Origin: DASQVO01 sp035640715
GTDB lineage: Bacteria; Actinomycetota; Actinomycetes; Streptosporangiales; Streptosporangiaceae
NCBI GenBank assembly: GCA_035640715.1
Contig: DASQVO010000082.1
Span: 1-9,196, forward strand
Length of the DNA: 9,196 bases
Direction: 5' to 3'
Under the pieces are notes generated by a model, which was given only the letters and a program-made list of their open reading frames with translations, was not told the DNA's origin and did not search any database. Both the position numbers and the translations under genes were made by a program. Position 1 is the stretch's first letter, and each line of letters opens with the position of its first letter. Of the stretch, positions 1-6,278 are shown one piece after another.

Positions 1-219
1 CATGGCCGATGAGATGTCCACCGCCAGGACCGAGGACACCAGCGGAGCGAGCGCCGTCGTCACGAAGCCGGTTCCTGCGCCCAGGTCTACGCAGGCATCG
101 GCCGGCTGCGGCGAGGCGACCTCGATCAGCCGGTCAAGCACTTTCTCGAACGCCGCCGCCGACGTGACGTGCGAGTGCCATTGTTCGACACGCTTGTCCC
201 ATTGCCGTTCCAGCGCCAA
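1..219 (-). CDS. Class I SAM-dependent methyltransferase, 5' part (runs off the left edge)
   Basis: Only the first 73 codons are present. The minus strand reads from a TTG start at 219: LALERQWDKRVEQWHSHV, then a helix, then the SAM-binding motif I VDLGAGTGFVTTALAP (residues about 46-61) and the post-I acidic strand VLAVDISSAM at the edge. The VDLGxGTG loop plus the following VxAVDxS strand is the hallmark of Rossmann-fold class I methyltransferases, which transfer a methyl group from S-adenosylmethionine. The substrate cannot be told because the C-terminal part is missing. The TTG start is supported by GAGGAG six bases upstream and by an in-frame TGA two codons upstream, so no longer ATG/GTG form is possible. 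A 24-bp tandem repeat lies about 80-125 bases upstream. The family is secure; any more specific name would be a guess. Confidence 0.85.
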   Translation of the reverse strand, partial: MALERQWDKRVEQWHSHVTSAAAFEKVLDRLIEVASPQPADACVDLGAGTGFVTTALAPLVSSVLAVDISSAM

Positions 220-296
220 TGCTCACTCCTCAGCCGATCCAGCCGGTGCCTGTCATTCCATTGACCGGCTCCATATCGCGTCCGCTACCATACGGA

Positions 297-344
297 CCGC
301 CTATGAAGGCAACATGAAGCCCGCCTATGAAGGCAACATGAAGC
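297..344 (-). repeat. Perfect 24-bp tandem repeat, PhoP-box-like, upstream of the methyltransferase
   Basis: Two identical 24-bp copies lie head to tail (297-320 and 321-344). Read on the minus strand, each copy splits into two 11-nt units, CTTCATGTTGC and CTTCATAGGCG, separated from the next pair by GG. TTCAT falls at the same place in all four units. This architecture (11-nt direct-repeat units with a TTCA core) is that of streptomycete PHO boxes bound by the response regulator PhoP. The position, about 78 bases upstream of the TTG start of the minus-strand methyltransferase, suits an operator. The repeat is seen directly; the PhoP assignment is inference. Confidence 0.6.
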
Positions 345-373
345 TATCGCACAGGTACGCGGCCGGCGGCAGT

Positions 374-400
374 GGCGCGCCAAGGGAGCGGCGGCGCGCC
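374..400 (-). terminator. Possible hairpin terminator after the XdhC-type gene
   Basis: Two copies of the palindrome GGCGCGCC (374-381 and 393-400) can pair across an 11-nt loop, giving an 8-bp all-GC stem 33 bases after the stop codon of the minus-strand XdhC-type gene. There is no U tract, which is common for actinobacterial terminators but leaves the call weak. Confidence 0.3.
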
Positions 401-412
401 CTTCAGGCGAGC

Positions 413-452
413 TCGAAGCCCCCGGAGCGTGATCAGAACTCGAAGCCCCCGG
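413..452 (-). repeat. 15-bp direct repeat duplicating the 3' end of the XdhC-type gene
   Basis: TCCGGGGGCTTCGAG occurs on the minus strand at 452-438, where it encodes the terminal Ser-Gly-Gly-Phe-Glu, and again at 427-413, beyond the TGA stop. The copies are 25 bp apart and identical over 15 bases. This looks like a small duplication of the gene's last codons. Confidence 0.6.
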
Positions 453-984
453 ATCGGCCGTTGCGGTCGGCGACCAGGCCGGCCAGCGTCGCGATCGCGA
501 TCTCGGGTGGCGTACGCGAGCCGATGTTGAGCCCTATCGGGCGGTGCACGCGAGCGATGTCCTCCGCTGCCACGCCGAGTTGTGTCAGCGCGGCAATATG
601 TGGCGCCGGGTGGCGCGGGTTACCCATCACGCCGATCCAGCGGGCCTTGCTCCCGAGCAGGTCGCGGAGGGTCACGCCCAACTCCGGCCGGTGATGGTCA
701 GTGACCACGACATCGGCGGACGCGTCGAGGGCCGCCGGCGGCCCCGGCACGATCTCGGCCTCGGGCACCCTGGCCGCCCTGGCGCGTTCCGCGTCGGGCT
801 CCAGCAGTATCCCCCGGAAGCCAAGGTCGGCACCGTAGCGCAGCAGGTATTCGGCGACCGGCGAAGCAAACACGGCGACGAGCGTCCGGCTATCGGCTGT
901 GGGTGCGGCGGTGCCATGCGCGACGGCGCATGACGGGTCCTCCTCGTGCCCGCCCGCCGGCGGAGTCTGTTGCCCATGACTCAT
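433..984 (-). CDS. XdhC/CoxI-type Rossmann-domain protein (stand-alone C-terminal domain)
   Basis: The 183-residue protein matches the C-terminal Rossmann domain of the XdhC/CoxI family, whose members help deliver or mature the molybdenum cofactor of xanthine dehydrogenase and CO-dehydrogenase-type enzymes. After a loose 30-residue start come the nucleotide-fold strand TLVAVFASPVAEYLLRYGAD (residues about 34-53), DVVVTDHHRPELG, the family block WIGVMGNPRHPAPHI, and the signature RVHRPIGLNIGSRTPPEIAI near residues 144-163. The N-terminal XdhC domain is absent, so this is the short form. The usual glycine-rich loop of the first strand reads FASPVA, which makes normal dinucleotide binding doubtful. 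The ribosome site before the ATG is weak (GAGAGA, 8 nt away). No molybdenum hydroxylase gene is in the window, so the partner enzyme is unknown. Confidence 0.8.
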   Translation of the reverse strand: MSHGQQTPPAGGHEEDPSCAVAHGTAAPTADSRTLVAVFASPVAEYLLRYGADLGFRGILLEPDAERARAARVPEAEIVPGPPAALDASADVVVTDHHRPELGVTLRDLLGSKARWIGVMGNPRHPAPHIAALTQLGVAAEDIARVHRPIGLNIGSRTPPEIAIATLAGLVADRNGRSGGFEF

Positions 985-1081
985 GGCGCCAGTCTCTCAC
1001 TGCCACCGTGGCGCTGCCCAGCGGCAACCCGGACGAGCGGGACTGGCGCACTGGTTCCCGACGGACATCGAAGCCGGCCTG

Positions 1082-1115
1082 CGGCCCGGCGGGAAGATCG
1101 GCCCGGCGGGAAGAT
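1082..1115. repeat. Perfect 17-bp tandem duplication
   Basis: The unit CGGCCCGGCGGGAAGAT occurs twice without a gap, at 1082-1098 and 1099-1115. It lies about 100 bp upstream of the XdhC-type start and 160 bp upstream of the DUF6225-like start. It may be a simple slippage product or a doubled binding site; nothing seen decides between these. Confidence 0.75.
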
Positions 1116-1184
1116 GCGATTCACGCTGAGATTGTCACCTCTTCGCGGCAAACTGCCTGTAGGACAGTGGAAGGGAACGCGATC

Positions 1185-1274
1185 ATGACGAAACCGAGCA
1201 TGTGCCGCCGGCCACGTGAATGGGGCATGCCAGCGGGTGGCCGCCATGGACGGGACGAGAGGGGTGAGGGCTGA
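1185..1274 (+). CDS. Possible 29-residue leader ORF upstream of the DUF6225-like gene
   Basis: An ATG at 1185 is preceded by GGAAGGG about eight bases upstream and opens a 29-codon frame, MTKPSMCRRPREWGMPAGG followed by ten more residues, ending in TGA at 1272-1274, two bases before the ATG of the next gene. The peptide is basic and has no hydrophobic segment. A good ribosome site and a stop directly before the next start suggest translational coupling, but 29 codons can stay open by chance in GC-rich DNA and no family is recognised. Confidence 0.3.
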   Translation: MTKPSMCRRPREWGMPAGGRHGRDERGEG

Positions 1275-1276
1275 CA

Positions 1277-1567
1277 ATGGAAATGTTCAGGCATGAGGTC
1301 AGCGCCTGGACCGTCGGGCAGCTCCGCAAGGCTCTTGCCGACTTTCCCGATGACATGCCCCTACGGGTCGCCCCACTGGAGGAGCCCGGCGGTGAGCTCG
1401 AGGCGCCGCTGCAGGTCGTCACGAACGCCGAGATCCGCGTGTTCGCGGACGCGAGCGAGGGCGCCCGCCCGGCCCTGCCGGGCCCGGTGGGCGGGGAGCT
1501 GCCCGGGGACTATGTGACCCTTGAGTGCGACTTTCCTTCCGGTGAGTACTACCAGGAGCCCGATTAG
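1277..1567 (+). CDS. DUF6225-like small protein of unknown function
   Basis: The 96-residue acidic protein has WTVGQLRKALADFPDDMPLR near the N-terminus (residues about 11-30), then EEPGGELEAPLQVV and the C-terminal ending TLECDFPSGEYYQEPD. This order, W-T-V-G-x-L-R-x-A-L, P-D-D-x-P, E-E-P-G-G, then LECxFPxGxYY, is what I recall of a small actinobacterial family annotated as DUF6225. No biochemical role is known to me. There is no signal peptide or membrane segment, so it should be cytosolic. AGGG six bases before the ATG gives an adequate ribosome site. It converges on the SDR gene with 27 bp between the stops and no clear terminator hairpin. The gene is secure; the family name is from memory. 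Confidence 0.75.
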   Translation: MEMFRHEVSAWTVGQLRKALADFPDDMPLRVAPLEEPGGELEAPLQVVTNAEIRVFADASEGARPALPGPVGGELPGDYVTLECDFPSGEYYQEPD

Positions 1568-1594
1568 GCATCACGCAGGCGCGGTCCGGAATGG

Positions 1595-2587
1595 TCAGGG
1601 CCGGTAAGTCTCAATGAGCTTGTCCATTACGGCGTCGAGACGTGCGTCAACCTGCTGCCTTGCGGGATCCTCGTCGTACCAGGCGATGATCTCGCGTGCG
1701 CCCTGCTCAAACGGGATCTCGGCCCGGTAGCCCGGCACCACGCTGCGCAGCTTCGAGTTGTCGAACACCATCGAGTGCGCCTTGTCGCCGAGCAGCCCGG
1801 CGCCCCATTCGGGGTCAGCCGCCGCGATCGCGTCGGACGGGACGTGCACGATGCGGGCTGTCACGCCGGCTGCGGCCGCAAGTGCCCCGGCGATCTGGTT
1901 CCAGGTGAGCACGTCATCAGAGGTGATGTGAAAAACCTCGCCGATCGTCCGCGGGTGCCCGAGGAGCGGGACGAACCCGCGGGCGAAGTCAGCGTGGTGA
2001 GTCAGTGTCCACAGTGAGGTGCCGTCGCCGTGGACCACGATCTCCCTGCCCGCCCGCATCCGGGCAACCGCCGTCCACTTGCCGTCGAACGGCACGAGCG
2101 TCTTGTCATAGGTGTGCGACGGCCGCACGATCGTGGCGGGGAATCCCTCTTCGCGGTAGGCACTCACCAGCAGGTCCTCGCAGGCGATCTTGTCGCGCGA
2201 GTACTGCCAGAACGGGTTGCGCAGCGGCGTCGACTCGGTGACGGGCAGGCGCGAGGGAGGCGTCTGGTATGCCGACGCAGAACTTATGAATACGTACTGC
2301 CCGGTGCGGCTGCGGAAAAGATCGATGTCGGCCAGCACGTGCTCGGGGGTGAAGGCCACCCAGTCGACCACAGCATCGAACTCGCGGCTGCCGAGGGCCT
2401 CGCGAACGGAGCGGGGATCGCGGATGTCGCCGCGCAGCGGCACGGCCCGCGCAGGCAGCGGCCGGTGCGATGTGCTGCCCCGGTTAAGGACGAACAACTC
2501 GATGCCCCGCTCAACCGCCAGCTGTGAGCAGGCGGAACTTATGACTCCGCTTCCCCCGATGAACAGGACCCTGAGGTTAGTGTCCAT
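1595..2587 (-). CDS. SDR-family NAD(P)-dependent oxidoreductase / epimerase-dehydratase
   Basis: The 330-residue protein has an N-terminal Rossmann motif, RVLFIGGSGVISSA (residues 6-19), in the form typical of atypical/extended SDRs. NRG at 35-37 follows the second strand and suggests NADP, since the Arg can contact the 2'-phosphate. GDIRD near 53-57, VFISSASAY at 99-107 with the catalytic Ser, and the active-site pair YSRDK (Tyr129, Lys133) complete the catalytic set. The length fits NAD-dependent epimerase/dehydratases. The substrate is unknown; nucleotide sugars are typical for the broader family. I chose the ATG at 2587, since GGGAGGTGGGAG lies directly upstream; a longer frame to 2683 adds 32 low-complexity residues without a better ribosome site. 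It is transcribed away from the conservon and may share its control region. Confidence 0.85.
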   Translation of the reverse strand: MDTNLRVLFIGGSGVISSACSQLAVERGIELFVLNRGSTSHRPLPARAVPLRGDIRDPRSVREALGSREFDAVVDWVAFTPEHVLADIDLFRSRTGQYVFISSASAYQTPPSRLPVTESTPLRNPFWQYSRDKIACEDLLVSAYREEGFPATIVRPSHTYDKTLVPFDGKWTAVARMRAGREIVVHGDGTSLWTLTHHADFARGFVPLLGHPRTIGEVFHITSDDVLTWNQIAGALAAAAGVTARIVHVPSDAIAAADPEWGAGLLGDKAHSMVFDNSKLRSVVPGYRAEIPFEQGAREIIAWYDEDPARQQVDARLDAVMDKLIETYRP

Positions 2588-2649
2588 GTCTCCCACCTCC
2601 CGTAAGGCCTGAGCTCGTGTCCGAGCGGGCCCTGTGGCCGCTCGGTTGT

Positions 2650-2669
2650 GAACGGATGCGAACGGATGC
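2650..2669. repeat. Tandem 10-bp repeat
   Basis: GAACGGATGC occurs twice in direct tandem (2650-2659, 2660-2669), about 65-80 bp upstream of the SDR start codon. It adjoins the 22-bp repeats at 2680-2725 and may be part of the same operator cluster. Confidence 0.6.
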
Positions 2670-2679
2670 GCCGGCCCAG

Positions 2680-2725
2680 TCAATCACAGTGCACGAAGGC
2701 TGCTCAATCACGGTGCACGGAGGCT
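2680..2725. repeat. Pair of near-identical 22-bp direct repeats (candidate operator)
   Basis: Copies at 2680-2701 and 2704-2725 agree at 20 of 22 positions, both differences being A-to-G. Each contains the palindrome GTGCAC in the context TCAATCAC-R-GTGCACG-R-AGGCT. The 24-bp centre-to-centre spacing is slightly over two helical turns, so both would present nearly the same face to a bound regulator. They lie in the divergent SDR/conservon region. Confidence 0.6.
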
Positions 2726-2794
2726 TCGAAGCCCGGCGGCGGGCAACTGCCGGATGCGGGCAATCCTGCGCAATCCCACCTTTACGGTCTTCTG

Positions 2795-2824
2795 AGGTTC
2801 TATCACTTTCGATCCTGCTAAGAT
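2795..2824 (+). promoter_or_regulatory. Candidate conservon promoter (weak)
   Basis: TAAGAT at 2819-2824 fits an actinobacterial -10 hexamer and lies in an unusually AT-rich stretch, about 185 bp upstream of the kinase GTG. The -35 position (2795-2801, around AGGTTCT) does not resemble TTGACA, so an alternative sigma factor or an activator would be needed. The call rests mainly on base composition. Confidence 0.25.
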
Positions 2825-3008
2825 TATCTGCGGTGAATTGCTGCTCGGTTAGGAGATTTGTTCGCTTGGCTGCCGTGAAGGCACTGCTCCCGCCGCCGGC
2901 ATACCGGGTACACCACTTCGGCCCGGGCCCAGCGACCGGCCGCCTTGCGAAGTGCCGGATCTGAGGCACCGGCACCCTGCCGTCTAGGTCGCCAAGGAGA
3001 CATTCATC

Positions 3009-4810
3009 GTGACGCAAACGCCGCCGTCCGCTGCCGCTGGCGGATACCCGCCGGGCACGGAACGGGACGCGACGTATCTCCCGCAGTACCAGGCGGGAGG
3101 CGCCATATCGGGCAGCGGCGCCGGCACCGATGATTATGCTGCCGGCGGGCACCGGTCATCTCGCCGGCGGGGTCCGCTCCGCCGCCTGCTGCGCAGGCGG
3201 GAGCAGCCTGCGGTGCCGCCACCTGACGCCGGCCGGTCGCCAGCCCCCGCGTCCCGCAGGCTGCCCCACCCTGATGCGCCGCTGGCCCAGCAGCCCGGGT
3301 ACCGCCCACAGCACCGGGCGCTGCAACCCCCGCAGGTCAATTACTCGCGGCAGCCGCAGCAGCCATTCCCTGGCGCTGGGGCGCCCCATCAGCCGGCTCC
3401 GGAACAGCCCGACAGCGACCAGGCGGCCAGGGAGCACCTGTCCGCCCTCATACCCGATGACGGCACCGAGGCGCCGCGGCTGGCGGCCGCAGTCCCGCCA
3501 CCACAGGGCCCAGCGGCGGTGACGGGGGCCGGGATACCCACCGTGGCAGCACACAGGGCCGCCGTTCCAGTGGCGCACGCGCAGGTACCCGAAAGGCCCG
3601 CCGGGGACGCCGGGGACGCCGATCCGCTGTACCGGGTCCTGGCCGGCCTTGCCATGCGCGACCTTACGATCGTCGAGTCATTGCTCCAGGTCGTGGAGAA
3701 GCTGGAAAGCCATGAGGAGGATCCGCAGCAGCTGGATCTGCTGTTCCGGATAGACCACCTGGCTACCCGGATGCGCCGCAACAGTGAGAACCTGCTTGTC
3801 CTCGCGGGGCATGACTCCGAGGGCAGGGATTTCAAGCCGGTGCCGCTCCTCCACGTGGCGCGCGCGGCGATCTCAGAGATCACCGACTACAGCCGCGCAC
3901 AGGTAACGTCGCTGCCGGACGTGCAGGTGATCGGCCTGGCGGCCGACGACCTCAGCCACGTCCTCGCTGAGCTCCTGGACAACGCCACCTCCAAGTCGCC
4001 GGAGAGCGCGACGGTCGTCGTGCGCGGAGAACGCACCGGCGACGGGACGATGGTTGTCAGCGTTGAGGATGCGGGCATCGGCATCCCGGCAGACCGGCTC
4101 GCCGAGATCAACGCCAGGCTGGGGCGCCCGCCAGTGCTCGACGCCGCGGCCACCCGGCACATGGGCCTGTACGTGGTCGGGAGGCTTGCACACCGGCACG
4201 GCATCCGCGTGCAGTTGCGGGAGCGTCCCTACGGAGGCATCACCGCCCACGTCATCATCCCTAGCCAGCTCATACTGGCCCCGCCTGGCGAGCCGCCGCA
4301 TCGCCCCGCACGGCAGAATCACATCCCCGCCCTCAGCCGGGCCGTCCGGCGGCCGCACCGGCCGCCGGGCCAGGAACCGCGCCCGGCGTCCCGGCGCCGA
4401 GGTTCCGGCCTGCCGACCCTGCGACACTGCCGAGGCGAATCCCGGGCAGGCTCGCGGCCGCCAACGGTATGCCGGTCCCTGGGCAGGCCGCGCCGCCGTC
4501 GTCGCCTATTCCCGCAGCCGGGGAGCCCGGCGAGTCACAGGCCGACCGGATCCGCGATGAAATGGCCGGATTCCAGCTCGGCCAGCGAGCCGCCCGGGCA
4601 GGTGAGCCCGCCCCGGAGGGACCGGAGCCGCCGGCCCTGCCCCGGCGCGGACCGGCCGGCTATCCGCCCCGCATTCCCAGCCACCCGCCCGCACCTCAGG
4701 CCCGGGAGGATGCGGTCCGCCGTGAGGGGGACCGGCCCGCGCGTCCGGGAGAAGACAGGCTGGGCCGGATCGGGAACCCGGACGGCGGGGCGGAGGCGGA
4801 TGAGACATGA
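3009..4810 (+). CDS. cvnA: CvnA-type sensor histidine kinase, soluble, apparently frameshifted
   Basis: This is the first gene of the conservon and encodes its ATP-binding, kinase-like sensor. The GTG at 3009 follows AAGGAG by nine bases. Residues 1-200 are Pro/Gln/Ala-rich with a basic patch at about 48-65 and no transmembrane or sensor domain, unlike membrane-bound CvnA proteins. A dimerisation/H-box region follows (about 205-270, with RIDHLATRMRRNSENLLVLAG). The HATPase core has the N-box ELLDNATSKSP (321-331), G1 box DAGIGIP (354-360) and HMGLYVVGRL (384-393). After about residue 424 the frame becomes Arg/Pro/Ser-rich. A family-like tail, DRIRDEMAGFQLGQRAARAG (4544-4603), appears one frame back and stops at TGA 4808-4810. 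One base therefore seems missing between about 4279 and 4425. Restored, the protein is about 600 residues. Uncorrected, the frame stays open to 5264, through cvnB. Confidence 0.85.
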
Positions 4811-4829
4811 GCGAGCTGGTGAACACAGC

Positions 4830-5264
4830 ATGAGCTCACTGAGCAACGAGGCGCGGTCACTGACGTGGCTGGTGAACAATTTCGTTGCGGAGGTAGCCGG
4901 CGTGATCCACGCTGTCGTGGTGTCGGCGGACGGCCTGCTGCTCATTTCCTCCGATGAGCTCTCCGGCGAGCGGGCAGCCCAGCTTGCCGCCGTGGCCTGC
5001 GGCGCCCGCAGCCTGGCTGAGACCACTTCTCGCCTTTTCGGCCTGGGCGGATGCAGGCAGACGATTGTGCGGATGGAACATGGTTACCTCTTCGTAATGG
5101 CGATTAGCGATGGTTCCTGCCTGGCCACGCTCGCCAGCACGGAGTGCGATATGAAGGTTGTCGACTACCAGATGACATTGCTCGTCGAAAGCTCAGATCA
5201 TGTGCTCACGCCTAAACTGCGTCAGGAACTGCGCACGGAAATTCGCGCAGAGCAGATACGGTGA
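4830..5264 (+). CDS. cvnB: Roadblock/LC7-domain protein CvnB
   Basis: The 144-residue protein is one roadblock/LC7 domain, the fold that in MglB-like proteins binds and regulates small Ras-like GTPases; here the expected partner is the CvnD-type GTPase of the same operon. The domain reads LTWLVNNFVAEVAGVIHAVV (about 11-30), SADGLLLISSDEL, AAQLAAVACGARSLAETTS, and the central strands QTIVRMEHGYLFVMAISDGS. I start it at the ATG at 4830, seven bases after GGTGA and 19 bases after the tail-frame stop of cvnA. An in-frame ATG at 4800 would add ten residues but has GGAGG only three bases away. The same frame runs unbroken from the kinase start, which I regard as a consequence of the upstream frameshift rather than a true fusion. 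Confidence 0.88.
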   Translation: MSSLSNEARSLTWLVNNFVAEVAGVIHAVVVSADGLLLISSDELSGERAAQLAAVACGARSLAETTSRLFGLGGCRQTIVRMEHGYLFVMAISDGSCLATLASTECDMKVVDYQMTLLVESSDHVLTPKLRQELRTEIRAEQIR

Positions 5265-5306
5265 TTACTGTCCTCTGGGTGGCGGACGGGCAATCCGCTA
5301 AGGGAG

Positions 5307-5675
5307 GTGGCTATCGTAACCAGTGCCCTGATTAGAAGCGCCCGCGTGCGCCCCTACGCTATTACGGGCGGCCGCACCAGCTCCCGGCGCCCTTTGCTGC
5401 TTGAGACGCTGATTTCTGTCCTCGACTATGACACCGCCGTTCATCAGACACTATTCGCTGAGTCAAGGGAGATCTATTCCCTTTGCCGCGAGGTGCGGTC
5501 CGTCGCAGAGGTATCGGCCGACCTCGGGATCCCGCTGGGAGTCGTCCGGGTTCTGGTCAGCGACCTCGCCGACGAGGGGAAAATCCGAATCCACCCAACC
5601 GTGAACGGTGCTGGGGAACCAGGCCACGAGCTGCTGGAAAGGGTCCTTCGTGGGCTACAGACGATCCGCAGGTGA
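5307..5675 (+). CDS. cvnC: DUF742 protein CvnC
   Basis: The 122-residue protein matches DUF742, the third conservon component, thought to carry a winged-helix-like fold and to bridge the roadblock and GTPase proteins. Family features are the N-terminal block VRPYAITGGRTSSRRPLLLE (about 14-33) and the helix-turn-helix-like stretch REVRSVAEVSADLGIPLGVV followed by RVLVSDLADEGKIRIH. The start is unusual: the only standard in-frame start before the conserved block is GTG at 5307, yet this GTG is itself part of the AGGGAGG ribosome site. That site is best spaced for initiation a few bases later, where the codons are ATC and GTA. A GTG at 5346 would begin right at RPYAITGG. The gene lies 42 bp after cvnB and overlaps cvnD by 26 bp. 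Confidence 0.85.
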   Translation: MAIVTSALIRSARVRPYAITGGRTSSRRPLLLETLISVLDYDTAVHQTLFAESREIYSLCREVRSVAEVSADLGIPLGVVRVLVSDLADEGKIRIHPTVNGAGEPGHELLERVLRGLQTIRR

Positions 5676-6246
5676 CTTGTCGTCCTCCGCGGTCTCGACG
5701 AAGATCGTCATCGCCGGAGGGTTCGGCGCCGGCAAGACTACCTTCGTTCGGTCCATCTCGGAGATTGAGCCGGTTACCACCGAGGCGATAATGACCGAGG
5801 CCAGCGACGGCGTGGACGATCTCACCGCGACGCCGGAGAAGGTGACAACGACGGTCGCCATGGATTTCGGCCGGGTCAGCCTCGACCAGGACCTGGCGCT
5901 GTATCTTTTCGGTACGCCCGGGCAGGACCGGTTCTGGTTTCTGTGGGATGACCTTATCCGTGGCGCCCTCGGCGCGGTCGTCCTCGCCGATCCGCGCCGG
6001 CTGGCCGATTGCTTCCCGGCCATCGAGTACTTCGAGAATTCCCCCAGCACGCCATTCATCGTTGCCCTAAATTGCTTCGACAGTGTCCTTCCGTACGCAG
6101 TCGAGGATGTCCGCAGCGCGCTGGCCATCCGTCCCGACATCCCCATACTGGCATGCGATGCGAGGGATACCGCGTCAGCCGTTTATACCTTGACGGTACT
6201 TGTCCAGTATGCGATGAACTTTACTGGTCGTCCTGCTCTTGTGTAG
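5650..6246 (+). CDS. cvnD: Ras-like GTP-binding protein CvnD
   Basis: The 198-residue protein is a small GTPase of the conservon type, expected to cycle between GTP and GDP under control of the roadblock protein and kinase of the operon. The P-loop GGFGAGKTT (23-31) follows STKIVIA. The switch region contains TTTVAMDFGRVSL, and the G3 box is FGTPGQDRF (87-95), with TPGQ in place of the Ras DxxGQ. The base-recognition motif is NCFD (141-144) instead of NKxD, and CDARDTAS near 170 occupies the SAK-like position. The GTG at 5650 lies six bases after GGAAAGGG and inside the end of cvnC, so the two are probably translationally coupled. A longer frame from an ATG at 5608 adds residues read out of frame over cvnC and is less likely. 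No lipidation motif is visible. Confidence 0.9.
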   Translation: MGYRRSAGDLSSSAVSTKIVIAGGFGAGKTTFVRSISEIEPVTTEAIMTEASDGVDDLTATPEKVTTTVAMDFGRVSLDQDLALYLFGTPGQDRFWFLWDDLIRGALGAVVLADPRRLADCFPAIEYFENSPSTPFIVALNCFDSVLPYAVEDVRSALAIRPDIPILACDARDTASAVYTLTVLVQYAMNFTGRPALV

Positions 6247-6278
6247 CGGCATGGCCAACGATATGCAGGAGGTGGATA

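Larger units (their letters stand above)
985..1276. other. Divergent intergenic region between the XdhC-type gene and the DUF6225-like gene
   Basis: The 292-bp gap between two divergent genes holds a perfect 17-bp tandem duplication, a possible 29-codon ORF and a TTGTCA -35-like hexamer (1132-1137) with no convincing -10 at the right distance. A short dyad, CTGT-AGG-ACAG, sits at 1157-1167. I see no RNA gene and no recognisable protein-coding remnant. Confidence 0.4.
2588..3008. other. 420-bp divergent control region between the SDR gene and the conservon
   Basis: The region carries no convincing gene. It holds two direct-repeat sets, a tandem 10-mer (2650-2669) and a pair of 22-mers (2680-2725), which lie 60-140 bp upstream of the SDR start. 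A conspicuously AT-rich stretch at about 2776-2875 follows, unlike the GC-rich surroundings, and is the best place for the conservon promoter. The frames open across it on both strands show no recognisable domain. Confidence 0.55.

Noticed and set aside
297..344. The 24-bp tandem repeat as a CRISPR array or part of a coding repeat
   Set aside because: The two copies abut with no spacer and there are only two; no cas gene is present, and the plus-strand frame through it is not a real gene.
2..694. A 230-codon plus-strand ORF at the left edge
   Set aside because: It overlaps the methyltransferase and the XdhC-type gene in antisense, crosses the 24-bp tandem repeat and shows no domain; both minus-strand genes have clear family motifs.
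2577..3152. Minus-strand ORF (191 codons) and opposing plus-strand ORF 2617-2964 in the divergent gap
   Set aside because: Neither has a recognisable motif, and both run through the repeat cluster and AT-rich control region.
3873..4427. Minus-strand ORF opposite the kinase ATPase domain
   Set aside because: It is a shadow of the HATPase coding region, where the plus strand has the N, G1 and G2 boxes.
3009..5264. A single 751-residue histidine kinase-roadblock fusion protein
   Set aside because: The linker in this frame (about 4290-4800) has the composition of out-of-frame GC-rich DNA, while the neighbouring frame holds the family-like kinase tail and its own stop just before a normal cvnB start.
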